Below, piece by piece: positions 17,265 to 24,740 of a DNA stretch of 28,503 nt. Source of the DNA: a virus; the IMG/VR virus record IMGVR_UViG_3300023210_000160, positions 1 to 28,503 of that record. One strand, 5' to 3'. Position 1 is the stretch's first letter. Each line of letters opens with the position of its first letter. Position numbers and translations under genes: made by a program. The notes under the pieces were generated by a model that saw nothing but the letters and a program-made list of their open reading frames with translations, searched no databases and had not been told where the DNA came from.

Positions 17265-19454
17265 CTATTTAATATTCTTGAATCCGGATCTCCTAACTTT
17301 AGAACTTCCCAATGTCTTATTGCGGCCTATATTTCTAAAAGGACCACTATACTTTAATTTACTCAATTTTTCTGAATTATCCAAAGAATTACCTTCTGAT
17401 TCACGTCTTTTTGTATAACCTCTATTTGATTGTTGAATTTTTACAAATGCAATTAATGCACCAAAAGTAACAAGTCTATCTACGTTTAAACCAGGATAAT
17501 ATGCTGCCATCTCTTTAAGTAACATTCCATCTGGAACTCTTTCTATACCTAAAGTTTGTTTCATTACATTACCATTTTCATCAAGCTCTTCATCAATTAC
17601 TTCTCTTAAAAATTCTATTGCGTAGGATATTAAATGGTTTTTAAATAATGTACCTGTGTTCTTCCATCCATATTCTTGATATACTGTTCTATTAGAACCT
17701 AGATCTTTTAAGAAAAGAATTTGTTGTTTTGGTACAAGGTATCTTTGTTTTTTTCTAGCAATCATATGTTGAATAAATAATGATATATTATTTTCAACAA
17801 TTGTCCATGCATTATACCACTCAATGATCATCTCTAATCTTTCATGAGTTTTATTTATATCATCAAAACGTCCACACCATGCTGCTACAATTTTATCTTT
17901 TTCAATAAACTGTTCTACTTCACCTGACGCAGTTGTTCTTGTTACTTCTGTTGCATTTTTATAAATATAAATACTACATAAAGAATCTGATGTAGTTGTT
18001 TTACCTTCTGACACAGGATCAATAGATCCATAGTATGCACCAAAGGCTGGGCTTTTTACTGGTCTTTCCCAAACAACAATAGATCCTGTTTTATCAACTT
18101 CCTTTTTATTTACTGGAAATGAAGATATGGGAAGTTTTTTTGTGCGTTTTGCAACTATACCTGTTTGATCTCTGTCTAATTCTATAAGCTCATATGGGTA
18201 TTCTTTTTCCTCTACTCTTTTTTGTTGTCTGCTTAAAATTCCTTGTGGGAATACTGACTCTTTTCTATATGCAAATGCCTCAGCAATATTTAGAGGTTTC
18301 TGAGATATTCTTAACTGGTATTGTTCTCCACTTAATTCATTTCTCCACCTACCTCTTTCTATATCTATAGCTTCTATGGCTTCTTTAACTTGAGAGTTGC
18401 CATAATCATCTATATAAGGGGGCATAGACCACTGTTCTGGAATAAATAACCCTGCCATACCAATTGTACCATCAGCATCCATAAGATCCGTCTGTACTGC
18501 ATAAATATCATTAGCACCTGGATTTAAAATCATATCCTTTAACGGACCACATTGTTCTAAATCACCCACTGAACCAGCAGCAATAAATTGACCTGTAGTC
18601 ATCATACCAGATGACATAGCTGGACGCAAGTACTCATAAGTCTGCATCATGTTTTTTGCAATTCCTGCTTCCTCATGAAAGAAATATGTACATGGACCCC
18701 CTACCCCTGTGGTAGCATTCTTTTCAAATGAAGCACCTTGTATCTTTGATTTAAGACCTCTTGATGTTTTTCTGTTGTTTATTTTGACTTCAATTTGCTG
18801 TTGCCATAACAATACCTTTTCTGGATTACTGGGTCTATACCATGCAGTATGTTCATTGAGGAATGTTTTATATTCCTCTAAAAACTTCCATGATCCTTTA
18901 TCATTAATATAATCTTTTAATGATGCACCAATTTTACATATGGATCCTTCCTCAAACCAATATTGATTAATGATTTTACCCATGTGAAAATAAGAAGATG
19001 CAATCTGACGTTTTTTAAGTATAGCTACATGCTGATTATTTAACTCAGCTATTACTTCATACAAAGCCATATGATACTGAGCATCTCTTACTTTAGCAAA
19101 CCCATAATGTTTTTCTTCCTTATCAAAGATAGGAAGGAAGTTGAGCCACATATAATAATCTCTAGTTAGGTACCAATGTTTGTCCCCATCTTTATAAATT
19201 ACACCTGCTCTACATTTGTTTTTTTGATCTTCCCAGTATGCTATAAAATCTTTAGACCTAAACGGAGCATTACAATAAAAACCTTCTTTATTAAATATCC
19301 GTGCTTGCTCATTAAACTTAAGTGCAAGTTTATTAAACTCATATTTTCCAGGCTCTTTAAATATGGATTCTAGGTATTCTCTAAACTCTACATCTGATTT
19401 AAATTCAGTTGTTGTCCATAAACCTTTATCATATGTTGGTATGATTCTACTCAT
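17265..19454 (-). CDS. terL: Terminase large subunit (ATPase and nuclease)
   Basis: This 729-aa packaging motor protein has recognisable motifs. The ATPase has an atypical Walker A-like segment KKRQIASSYF (~147-156), a Walker B CTYFFHEEAG with Glu261/Glu262, and a coupling-type motif FIAAGSVGD (~290). The RNase H-like nuclease shows Asp479 in GSIDPVSEG, Glu554 in IVENN and Asp659 in VDRLVTFGALIAF, the three metal-binding acids. It cuts concatemers and drives DNA into the prohead. Its start overlaps the GroES-like gene by 8 bases, and the portal follows. The Walker A lacks the classical GKT but resembles variants seen in other terminases. Confidence 0.95.
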   Translation of the reverse strand: MSRIIPTYDKGLWTTTEFKSDVEFREYLESIFKEPGKYEFNKLALKFNEQARIFNKEGFYCNAPFRSKDFIAYWEDQKNKCRAGVIYKDGDKHWYLTRDYYMWLNFLPIFDKEEKHYGFAKVRDAQYHMALYEVIAELNNQHVAILKKRQIASSYFHMGKIINQYWFEEGSICKIGASLKDYINDKGSWKFLEEYKTFLNEHTAWYRPSNPEKVLLWQQQIEVKINNRKTSRGLKSKIQGASFEKNATTGVGGPCTYFFHEEAGIAKNMMQTYEYLRPAMSSGMMTTGQFIAAGSVGDLEQCGPLKDMILNPGANDIYAVQTDLMDADGTIGMAGLFIPEQWSMPPYIDDYGNSQVKEAIEAIDIERGRWRNELSGEQYQLRISQKPLNIAEAFAYRKESVFPQGILSRQQKRVEEKEYPYELIELDRDQTGIVAKRTKKLPISSFPVNKKEVDKTGSIVVWERPVKSPAFGAYYGSIDPVSEGKTTTSDSLCSIYIYKNATEVTRTTASGEVEQFIEKDKIVAAWCGRFDDINKTHERLEMIIEWYNAWTIVENNISLFIQHMIARKKQRYLVPKQQILFLKDLGSNRTVYQEYGWKNTGTLFKNHLISYAIEFLREVIDEELDENGNVMKQTLGIERVPDGMLLKEMAAYYPGLNVDRLVTFGALIAFVKIQQSNRGYTKRRESEGNSLDNSEKLSKLKYSGPFRNIGRNKTLGSSKVRRSGFKNIK

Positions 19455-19725
19455 ATCTTATGATAGCATATACATCTCCTACTTGCAATAATAAATGTTC
19501 TTCACCATGATGTTGCATTGGTGTAGGCATTGCATGATCTGCATATTGTACCACATCCCCTATTTGAATTTCTGTTACTTCATCCCCACGTCCTACAACC
19601 AAACCTTGAAATGTTTGTTTACGGGCCATTTCAGGTAATATAATTCCAGAAGCTGTTTTAGACTCTGCTTTTATTTCCTTTATGAGTAACTTCATCCCTA
19701 CTGGTACTACTACTTGATTTTTCAT
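19447..19725 (-). CDS. GroES-like co-chaperonin (Cpn10)
   Basis: The 92-aa sequence aligns by eye along the whole GroES fold. VGMKLLIKEIKAESKTASG is followed by the hydrophobic mobile-loop triplet IIL (28-30), then QGLVVGRGDE, then the VxVGDxV-like EIQIGDVVQYAD, then GEEHLLLQVGDVYAIIRYE, which matches the GroES 'EEVLIMxExDILAIVE' end. In family terms it would cap the host GroEL chamber and help fold phage proteins, as T4 gp31 does for its capsid protein. The gene sits directly upstream of terminase, portal, scaffold and capsid genes, which suggests capsid or terminase folding as the client. It overlaps the terminase start by 8 bases. Confidence 0.92.
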   Translation of the reverse strand: MKNQVVVPVGMKLLIKEIKAESKTASGIILPEMARKQTFQGLVVGRGDEVTEIQIGDVVQYADHAMPTPMQHHGEEHLLLQVGDVYAIIRYE

Positions 19726-19801
19726 TCTTTTTATTTGTTGATTTATTATTAAATTCTAGTTCATCCCAATAACAAAAATGCCATTCTATTTTTTTATTCA
19801 T
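19658..19801 (-). CDS. Possible small ORF overlapping the GroES-like gene (47 aa)
   Basis: An ATG follows the stop of the 172-aa gene directly (TAAATG) and opens 47 codons beginning MNKKIEWHFCYWDELEFNNK. Its last ~22 codons overlap the GroES-like gene in another frame and are Ser/Lys/Asn-rich, which looks like non-selected sequence. It may be a genuine short gene, the remnant of a longer one interrupted when the chaperonin gene arrived, or simply a re-initiation bridge. Support is limited to start placement. Confidence 0.35.
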   Translation of the reverse strand: MNKKIEWHFCYWDELEFNNKSTNKKNEKSSSSTSRDEVTHKGNKSRV

Positions 19802-20320
19802 TTACATTTGATCATAAGATAATCCAGCACCACCACGCACTGAACTTTCTTGTTCTTGTTGCATATCAGTAAATGCACCTTTATATGATTGTCTGATTTG
19901 CTCAAACTTTGCAGCTGCGTTAATCATTGAATTCATATTACCATCTCTACCATGTTCAATAGGGGTTACCTCCATATACCTTGCTAATCTATCTAACATA
20001 GCTTTAATACCCACGTAGGCCCTATAGGTAGGTGTTTCATACATTTGTTTACACATATCTATTGCATATCTTATCTTACCATCTTCTGGAGATTCTTCTA
20101 AACCAATTTCTTCTATAATAATATCTTCTTTCTCATGTTCTGGAAGATTAAAGAAGGGATTTAAATCTGGGTTAGGACAAGTCATGTAAAATAGGTATTG
20201 ATATACCTGCATGTGTGTGTCAGGATATGTATCCATTATTTTTTTTAAAAATGGTAAAGCATAACAGTGTTCTGTTAATACTACCTTGCTGTTTTGTATG
20301 TCAAATAATCTTATTACCAT
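19802..20320 (-). CDS. Conserved-type protein upstream of terminase; small terminase candidate (172 aa)
   Basis: This helical protein contains TYPDTHMQVYQYLFYMTCPN followed by PFFNLPEHEKEDIIIEEIG. That pattern ('xYlYymxdpxSPyxnlpexeRxxxI') I recall from proteins encoded near terminases of other Bacteroidetes phages. A later helix (YRAYVGIKAMLDRLARYMEV) and a polar C-terminus (MQQEQESSVRGGAG) follow. Small terminase subunits are usually encoded just upstream of terL, are short and helical, and are poorly conserved, so it is a candidate. No DNA-binding helix-turn-helix is evident, and the assignment is inference only. Confidence 0.6.
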   Translation of the reverse strand: MVIRLFDIQNSKVVLTEHCYALPFLKKIMDTYPDTHMQVYQYLFYMTCPNPDLNPFFNLPEHEKEDIIIEEIGLEESPEDGKIRYAIDMCKQMYETPTYRAYVGIKAMLDRLARYMEVTPIEHGRDGNMNSMINAAAKFEQIRQSYKGAFTDMQQEQESSVRGGAGLSYDQM

Positions 20321-20323
20321 ATC

Positions 20324-20665
20324 TTATATACAATTACATCCATCCTCATATAAATCATCTTTATTTATTGTCAGCATTAGTGTTCTTAAATAAGCAGCAG
20401 ACTGAGTTACAACAAAAGGTGTTATTATATTCCTTAAATAAAGCATTCTCCTATCAGGAAACTTATTTTCTGGTGTTCCTATATATAATTCCGCTACTGC
20501 AATTATATCATTTCTATTAATGAAAAAAGGTTTAGTTTTATTATAATCAGTATTTGTGGTTGATTGATAATTATTACTCTCATCTCCAGGTGTAATTATT
20601 GTAGTGGGAAATGATTGAGTTAACTCTACATAATTATTATCATATAATGGTATTTTTCTTGCCAT
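20324..20665 (-). CDS. Hypothetical protein (113 aa)
   Basis: The protein starts MARKIPLYDNNYVELTQSFP, with a polar Asn/Thr-rich first half and a more hydrophobic helical second half (RMLYLRNIITPFVVTQSAAY). The C-terminus is CNCI. No family is recognised. It is separated by three bases from the 172-aa gene downstream and by six from the nuclease gene upstream, so it is co-transcribed with packaging genes. A small virion or packaging accessory is plausible. The Asn/Thr-rich middle suggests a flexible linker. Confidence 0.6.
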   Translation of the reverse strand: MARKIPLYDNNYVELTQSFPTTIITPGDESNNYQSTTNTDYNKTKPFFINRNDIIAVAELYIGTPENKFPDRRMLYLRNIITPFVVTQSAAYLRTLMLTINKDDLYEDGCNCI

Positions 20666-20671
20666 GATTTT

Positions 20672-21487
20672 TTATTTTTTATTTTCTTTTAACCACATCA
20701 TAATAGAGTTTACTTCATCTTTTAAATATGGTAATTCATAGATTTTAATTTTCTCTAATACTGGCTCTCCATTTACATGTTCATTAATAGGATAGCCATT
20801 TGTATCTTCACCCACTTGTTTAAACTTTACATGTTGAATTGTTAGTTTTCCAATTTTAAGTTGAGGGTTGTGCTTTTTAATAATATACGCATAAATACTG
20901 AGTTGAAGGTTATAATGGTTTAAATTACAATCATCTAAATGATTAACGGGCTTATACATTTTATTAGTAATGCCCTCCCAATTTGTAAATCCTTTATCTT
21001 TTATTTCTTTATTTGTTTTGTAATCATTAATGTTAATATATCCATTTACAACTTCAACAACATCAGCTTGTCCGCATAAACCTACTGATTTTAAGTATAC
21101 TAAGTGTTCAGGATATAATCCATCTTTTAATTTTTGAACTGGTGCAAATTTAATACCTTCATCATTAATGATTGGTTTTATAATTGGCACTTCTACTCCA
21201 TGACGGCCTATAGTATCTAGTTCCATCATATCTGCTTCTCTTTGATCATGATAAAAGTTACCTAACTTAATAGCTCTTGCTGTCTCACCATCCCATGCAG
21301 CTAGAATTTCTTTTGGTGTCATACCATACCACTTGGACCTTTTATTTTTAGCTGATTTCTTAGCTTGACCATCTCTATCAAACTTAGGTTTAAACTTAGC
21401 AATAAATGAAGTTACACTTAGCCAGTTTATTTTTTCATCATCCGTACTTTCATACACATGACCTTCTTCTACAAATTTTAGTCCCAT
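20672..21487 (-). CDS. PD-(D/E)XK nuclease (RecB/Cas4-like fold)
   Basis: With the start at MGLKFVEEGHVYES (271 aa) the nuclease core is clear: a G75-NFY-H80 helix, Asp142 in GQADVVEVV, the catalytic pair Asp155 and Lys157 in INDYKTNK, and the supporting helix Q195-x3-Y199 (LQLSIYAYII). These match the exonuclease-type PD-(D/E)XK family used in recombination and DNA processing. An upstream in-frame Met exists, but it would put a Gln/His/Lys leader over the previous gene's 3' end; the chosen start is 10 bases after that gene's stop. It may process concatemer ends or recombine DNA near packaging. The substrate is unknown. Confidence 0.88.
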   Translation of the reverse strand: MGLKFVEEGHVYESTDDEKINWLSVTSFIAKFKPKFDRDGQAKKSAKNKRSKWYGMTPKEILAAWDGETARAIKLGNFYHDQREADMMELDTIGRHGVEVPIIKPIINDEGIKFAPVQKLKDGLYPEHLVYLKSVGLCGQADVVEVVNGYININDYKTNKEIKDKGFTNWEGITNKMYKPVNHLDDCNLNHYNLQLSIYAYIIKKHNPQLKIGKLTIQHVKFKQVGEDTNGYPINEHVNGEPVLEKIKIYELPYLKDEVNSIMMWLKENKK

Positions 21488-21497
21488 GGTTTTATTT

Positions 21498-21653
21498 TTA
21501 TGTTGTTGTTGTTGTATAATCAAACGCAGGAATTGAAAAAGTATTTACTATTGTAGTAGCCTTTTCAGTTAATAAAGTAACTGCTTCTTCTGCAGTTATT
21601 TGTTCTTCAGCTAACAATTCTCCTACTATTTGTTCTTTAGTTAATTTTTCCAT
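21498..21653 (-). CDS. Small helical protein (51 aa)
   Basis: This short gene sits between the nuclease and the zinc protein. It starts MEKLTKEQIVGELLAEEQIT, continues with an amphipathic helix (AEEAVTLLTEKA) and ends in five consecutive Thr encoded by (ACA)5. The first ~30 residues resemble short 'LTKEQIxxxLLxxxxITxEEAvxLL' helical hairpins seen in many phage and bacterial small proteins. It overlaps the upstream zinc-protein gene by 17 bases and ends 10 bases before the nuclease start, consistent with translational coupling. The function is unknown. Confidence 0.7.
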   Translation of the reverse strand: MEKLTKEQIVGELLAEEQITAEEAVTLLTEKATTIVNTFSIPAFDYTTTTT

Positions 21654-21969
21654 TTTCAATTTGTTTGGTTATTATTTCTTCTTCTTCTTCTGTTGTATAG
21701 GCATCCCAGTATCCCTTTGGGCACTCTGAGGATAGTGACCTAACCTTAAATGCTAAACTACAACCACAGTCACTACAGCATGGCTGTGTGCCTGGTGCAA
21801 TACATTTATCTCCTCCAGCATCAAACAAAGAACAAGCAATACATTTTTGAAATCTATCAGTAGCAACTGCTTCAATATGTTCCTTTTTAAAAATACTATT
21901 CTTAATTCCTTCTGCAATTTTATCAGCATTTTTAAATACATCAAGATACTTACTCCATTTACCTTTCAT
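21637..21969 (-). CDS. Cys-rich zinc-binding protein (110 aa)
   Basis: A helical N-terminal region (~40 residues) precedes a Cys cluster: C43 and C46 (CIAC), C56, C64/C65, C68 and C70 (CCSDCGC) and C83, enough for two zinc sites. The segment CGCSLAFKVRSLSSECPKGYW is characteristic of small phage zinc proteins of unknown role that I have seen in Bacteroidetes phages. The tail is acidic (TTEEEEEIITKQ). It overlaps the HU-like gene upstream by 11 bases. DNA or protein binding is possible, but no partner can be named. Confidence 0.75.
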   Translation of the reverse strand: MKGKWSKYLDVFKNADKIAEGIKNSIFKKEHIEAVATDRFQKCIACSLFDAGGDKCIAPGTQPCCSDCGCSLAFKVRSLSSECPKGYWDAYTTEEEEEIITKQIENGKIN

Positions 21970-22315
21970 TCTTAAATCTTTTTTTCTTAATTATATCTTG
22001 TTCTAGCTGTGTCATTGCTTTTTCCATTTGTATGATATTATTTTGAATATCTTCACTTTTAGCAAAACCATTATAAGTTCTTTTAGCAATGTTTCCTAAA
22101 AGACTTTTATTTTTTAGTATTGCTTTATCTAATTTATTTTTTCTTAGATAAAATGTACCTAATCCGTCTATATTTATTCTAGGATAAGCTAAAGTTGATA
22201 ATTTCTTTCTAACCTTTGCATAATAGAATGAAATAAAATCATCAACTACTGAAGGGTGAACACCAACTTCATCAGCAATATCCTTTTTAAACTCTCTATG
22301 ACTCTTCGGATTCAC
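21959..22315 (-). CDS. HU/IHF-like DNA-binding protein
   Basis: The helical N-terminus EFKKDIADEVGVHPSVVDDF and a long helix (ISFYYAKVRKKLSTLA) precede INIDGLGTFYLRKNKLDK, which matches the 'xxxlpGfGtFxxr' strand-turn at the start of the HU/IHF DNA-binding arm. The rest is Lys-rich and helical (118 aa in all), longer than the ~90 aa of bacterial HU. Such proteins bend DNA and are encoded by crAss-like and other Bacteroidetes phages. It may condense DNA for packaging or act in replication. It overlaps the preceding gene by 20 bases. Confidence 0.8.
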   Translation of the reverse strand: MNPKSHREFKKDIADEVGVHPSVVDDFISFYYAKVRKKLSTLAYPRINIDGLGTFYLRKNKLDKAILKNKSLLGNIAKRTYNGFAKSEDIQNNIIQMEKAMTQLEQDIIKKKRFKNER

Positions 22316-22667
22316 GTCCTAATATTTTATAATCTAATAATACTAGCCCATTAGATTGAACATTAATATCTGGATTTAAAGAAATAGTTTTTTTGTTATG
22401 TCCTTTTTTAAGTAGTAAGTTTTTTTTCTCAGCTTTTGTTATTGCATTTCTAGCTGACTGAGAACTTTTAAATATACCTCTACCTACTGCATCTAAACAA
22501 AACTTTGTTAATTCTATTTCTTGAACCTTAGCTAATTCAGTTAAAAACTTTAAGTCAGAATTACTTATTAATATATCATTAAAGAAACAATATGTAACTA
22601 TCTGATACTTTATTGAAACATTAATATCTACTTGATGTTTTAAATCTACTTTATTTACTATAGCCAT
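22296..22667 (-). CDS. Putative winged-helix DNA-binding protein (123 aa)
   Basis: The central part reads as helix, helix, recognition helix and wing: NSDLKFLTELAKVQEIELTK, then FKSSQSARNAITKAEKKNLL, then a beta wing LKKGHNKKTISLNPDI. That arrangement fits a winged helix-turn-helix, and the lysine-rich wing supports nucleic-acid binding. The N-terminal ~30 residues are beta-like. It starts two bases from the amidase stop and overlaps the HU-like gene by 20. It could be a phage transcription regulator of the late block or a replication/packaging factor. The call is structural inference from the pattern, without a named family. Confidence 0.6.
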   Translation of the reverse strand: MAIVNKVDLKHQVDINVSIKYQIVTYCFFNDILISNSDLKFLTELAKVQEIELTKFCLDAVGRGIFKSSQSARNAITKAEKKNLLLKKGHNKKTISLNPDINVQSNGLVLLDYKILGRESEES

Positions 22668-22669
22668 AA

Positions 22670-23590
22670 TTATAAACTCATTATCATATCAACAAAGTCA
22701 GGGTGTGGATAGCAATCCATTTTACCCTTACGTACATTGGTATGTGTTAATAAACCTTTTATTTTACCATAGAATGCATCAGATTGAAATTCAAAACCTT
22801 TATAAGGACCGTATTTTTTAATAAACTGCTGTAATCCAATTCTAACATCTATTTCATCTCTTTCAGCTACATATTTGATCCACTTTTCAGTTTCTCTAAT
22901 TTGTGCATCTGAATATGAATGCCAGTATAATTTACCTTTAAATGGTTCTTCAAGTTCTGTTACTTGTTCAGGTATACATTTAGATCCAACATAAGTTAAG
23001 TAATTTTTATCTAGATAACCCATATTACATATTTCTAAACCTACTGAATGACGGTTCATAAAACCAGAACCAGTCTTACCTAAGTGCCACCCCTGACAAC
23101 CTTCTGGAAATGCTTGTACCATTACACCATCAAACTCATCATCCCCATTCCTATGATTAATACCACCTAAAACAAACTCAGTAGCTATACGCCCTCTGCT
23201 ATCTCTACCCCAATGATCAATACATCTATATGGATTAGGATTACCTGCTGTATGATGTAAGAATATGTAATCATTTTTTACAGGTCCTTTTAAGTATTCA
23301 CCTTTAGGTAAATAATGCCTATGAATAACCTGATCATAATCTGTTTTAAAGTATTGGGTTGATACATCAGTATCTTCAGTTATTCCATCAGGAACATTAT
23401 GTTCCATGTTTAGAAGTAATACCCATGTGTCAGAATCAACAACACCAGTGACCATTAATTCTTTATCTAATTGGAATCTTTCTACAGCTTTTTCTGTCAA
23501 AGGTCCAAAGACCCCATCTACGGTAAGCCCTAATGCTGTCTGTAGTGTTTTAACATCAGAACCCCTGCTACCTTTCTTAAGCTGTTTCAC
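22670..23590 (-). CDS. Endolysin: peptidoglycan-binding domain plus N-acetylmuramoyl-L-alanine amidase
   Basis: Residues ~3-58 (LKKGSRGSDVKTLQTALGLT, DGVFGPLTEKAVERFQ) are a peptidoglycan-binding type 1 domain. Residues ~105-300 are an Amidase_2/T7-lysozyme-type domain: His112-His113 in FLHHTAGN, His169 in GWHLGKTG, Glu186 in VGLEICN, and His283 with Cys293 in THTNVRKGKMDC. The first and last sets supply the zinc ligands, and the KxDC arrangement is that of the family. It would cut the amide bond between muramic acid and the stem peptide to release progeny. There is no signal peptide, so export needs a holin; the membrane/coiled-coil gene at 24727 is a possible lysis partner. It overlaps the 103-aa gene by 14 bases. 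Confidence 0.93.
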   Translation of the reverse strand: MKQLKKGSRGSDVKTLQTALGLTVDGVFGPLTEKAVERFQLDKELMVTGVVDSDTWVLLLNMEHNVPDGITEDTDVSTQYFKTDYDQVIHRHYLPKGEYLKGPVKNDYIFLHHTAGNPNPYRCIDHWGRDSRGRIATEFVLGGINHRNGDDEFDGVMVQAFPEGCQGWHLGKTGSGFMNRHSVGLEICNMGYLDKNYLTYVGSKCIPEQVTELEEPFKGKLYWHSYSDAQIRETEKWIKYVAERDEIDVRIGLQQFIKKYGPYKGFEFQSDAFYGKIKGLLTHTNVRKGKMDCYPHPDFVDMIMSL

Positions 23591-23888
23591 CTTGCATAGC
23601 TTTTACCATTGCTTCTTGAAATGCTTTGCCTTCTTCAGTGTTAGGATCAGGTTGACCTTCACCTTTTTGACTAGCATACTGCTGTGCCATAAACATCTGA
23701 GCTTGCATACGCTCTGCTCTAGATTTTTCAATAGCTGCTAATAAGCCTTCATAGTCTGCTTGAATTTCTAAATGAGGTATGTTTTCTTTGTAGAATGCAG
23801 TGATCTCTTCTCTACGTGCTGCCATTTCTTCTTTTGACATTTCTGGATTAGTATCCTGAAGATTTGGGTTGGTTTTTGAATTTGACAT
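23577..23888 (-). CDS. Hypothetical helical protein (103 aa)
   Basis: This acidic, Gln/Glu/Met-rich protein begins MSNSKTNPNLQDTNPEMSKE and has long helices (EEMAARREEITAFYKENI; LLAAIEKSRAERMQAQMF). A Gly/Pro-rich linker leads to a final helix (AFQEAMVKAMQGE). No cysteine and no membrane segment are present. It overlaps the amidase start by 14 bases, so it is translated with it. Composition suggests a small coiled-coil assembly or virion protein. The 61-base gap upstream is A-rich with nothing identifiable. Confidence 0.65.
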   Translation of the reverse strand: MSNSKTNPNLQDTNPEMSKEEMAARREEITAFYKENIPHLEIQADYEGLLAAIEKSRAERMQAQMFMAQQYASQKGEGQPDPNTEEGKAFQEAMVKAMQGETA

Positions 23889-23949
23889 TTTTACGTTTTT
23901 AAAAGTTTATAAAAACAAATGTACTAAAAATAGTTTAAATAAAAAAAGT

Positions 23950-24210
23950 TTACATACTTATTTTAGAAACCGTATTACGTCTCAATACGTCTATTAACAT
24001 TTTAGCTTCCGAGTATTGCCATATTTTAATTGTATATGACGGATCTTGAATATACCATCCACCATCTTCTTCAGCTTCATCATTACCTCCAGAGTGAAAT
24101 AGGATATCACCAAACTCAATACTAAAATAATAATATCCTTCTGGCCAATCATCATCTTCATGGTGACCCATCTTAGTAAATCCTAACTCTCTTAAATTTG
24201 CTGCTGTCAT
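23950..24210 (-). CDS. Hypothetical acidic protein (86 aa)
   Basis: A small, soluble protein with an aromatic, acidic core (DDWPEGYYYFSIEFGDILFH, then EDGGWYIQDPSYTIKIWQYS) and a C-terminal helix (AKMLIDVLRRNTV). The pattern of 'LGFxk ... yyyFsieFgdi ... WyI ... L' occurs in many short phage proteins of unknown function. It starts three bases after the stop of the 94-aa basic protein gene and so belongs to the same operon. No catalytic residues were identified. Confidence 0.65.
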   Translation of the reverse strand: MTAANLRELGFTKMGHHEDDDWPEGYYYFSIEFGDILFHSGGNDEAEEDGGWYIQDPSYTIKIWQYSEAKMLIDVLRRNTVSKISM

Positions 24211-24213
24211 ATC

Positions 24214-24498
24214 TTACCATTTAACCTTGTCTGCCCAATAAGCAGCAGACATTTTACCTTTCTTAATGTTTTTGCCGTGTCTAGCTTTAAAAGACTTACG
24301 CTTTGCTTTCATTTTAGCTGACTCACCTGCTTTTGGTTTACCTGCTGTACTTGCGCCTTGTTGTCCAAAACGAATAGTCTTAACCTTATCTCCTACTTTA
24401 GCTACAACTACGTGAGACTTCTTTGGGTGTCCTGGTGTACGCTTAGGCTTATTAAAACCTGATACGCCTGCTCTTGTTAATCTGCTGTCTTTTGCCAT
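24214..24498 (-). CDS. Small basic conserved protein (94 aa), DUF6321-like
   Basis: The sequence begins MAKDSRLTRAGVSGFNKPKR, has VKTIRFGQQGASTAGKPKAG in the centre and ends KNIKKGKMSAAYWADKVKW. I recognise this signature from a widely distributed family of ~90-aa phage and bacterial proteins; the DUF number is from memory and may be wrong. About 30% Lys/Arg makes nucleic-acid binding or packaging with DNA likely. Its ATG overlaps the stop of the upstream 80-aa gene by one base (TAATG). It is one of three such basic genes in 1 kb. Confidence 0.75.
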   Translation of the reverse strand: MAKDSRLTRAGVSGFNKPKRTPGHPKKSHVVVAKVGDKVKTIRFGQQGASTAGKPKAGESAKMKAKRKSFKARHGKNIKKGKMSAAYWADKVKW

Positions 24499-24740
24499 TA
24501 CCTTTTTTTACCTTTGTGCAAACCGTGGCTTGCGAATTGTTTACCACTTTTAGTAGCTGCTCTTTTCTTTTTATTAGCTGCAGCTAGTTTAGCTTTACCT
24601 TTTTTAGTACTCTTTAACTTGGCAATAGTTTTCTTTGGAGCATAAACTTCACCTGTCTCAGAACTTTTCTTTCCTGATGCAGTTGTCCATTTTTGCTTAG
24701 TCCACCTAGTAAGACTTTTTTGTTGTTTAGTCTTTGCCAT
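24498..24740 (-). CDS. Small Lys-rich conserved protein (80 aa), DUF5872-like
   Basis: The start chosen is the internal MAKTKQQKSLTRWTKQKW. The upstream in-frame ATG at 24770 would only extend into the 3' end of the 79-aa gene. The family pattern is LTRWTKQKWTTASGKKSSET, then APKKTIAKLKSTKKGKAKLA, then KKRAATKSGKQFASHGLHKG. It resembles the DUF5872 type as I recall it. Nearly 40% of residues are Lys or Arg, with little hydrophobic core, so it is likely a histone-like nucleic-acid-binding or virion-internal protein. It overlaps the upstream gene by 14 bases and the next by one. Confidence 0.75.
   Translation of the reverse strand: MAKTKQQKSLTRWTKQKWTTASGKKSSETGEVYAPKKTIAKLKSTKKGKAKLAAANKKKRAATKSGKQFASHGLHKGKKR

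Noticed and set aside
21500-21515. Trinucleotide repeat (TGT)5
   Set aside because: It encodes the five C-terminal threonines of the 51-aa protein and is too short to suggest phase variation.
21753-21944. Alternative-frame ORF inside the Cys-rich zinc protein gene
   Set aside because: The zinc-protein frame has ordered Cys ligands and coupled overlaps with both neighbours; the other frame has neither.
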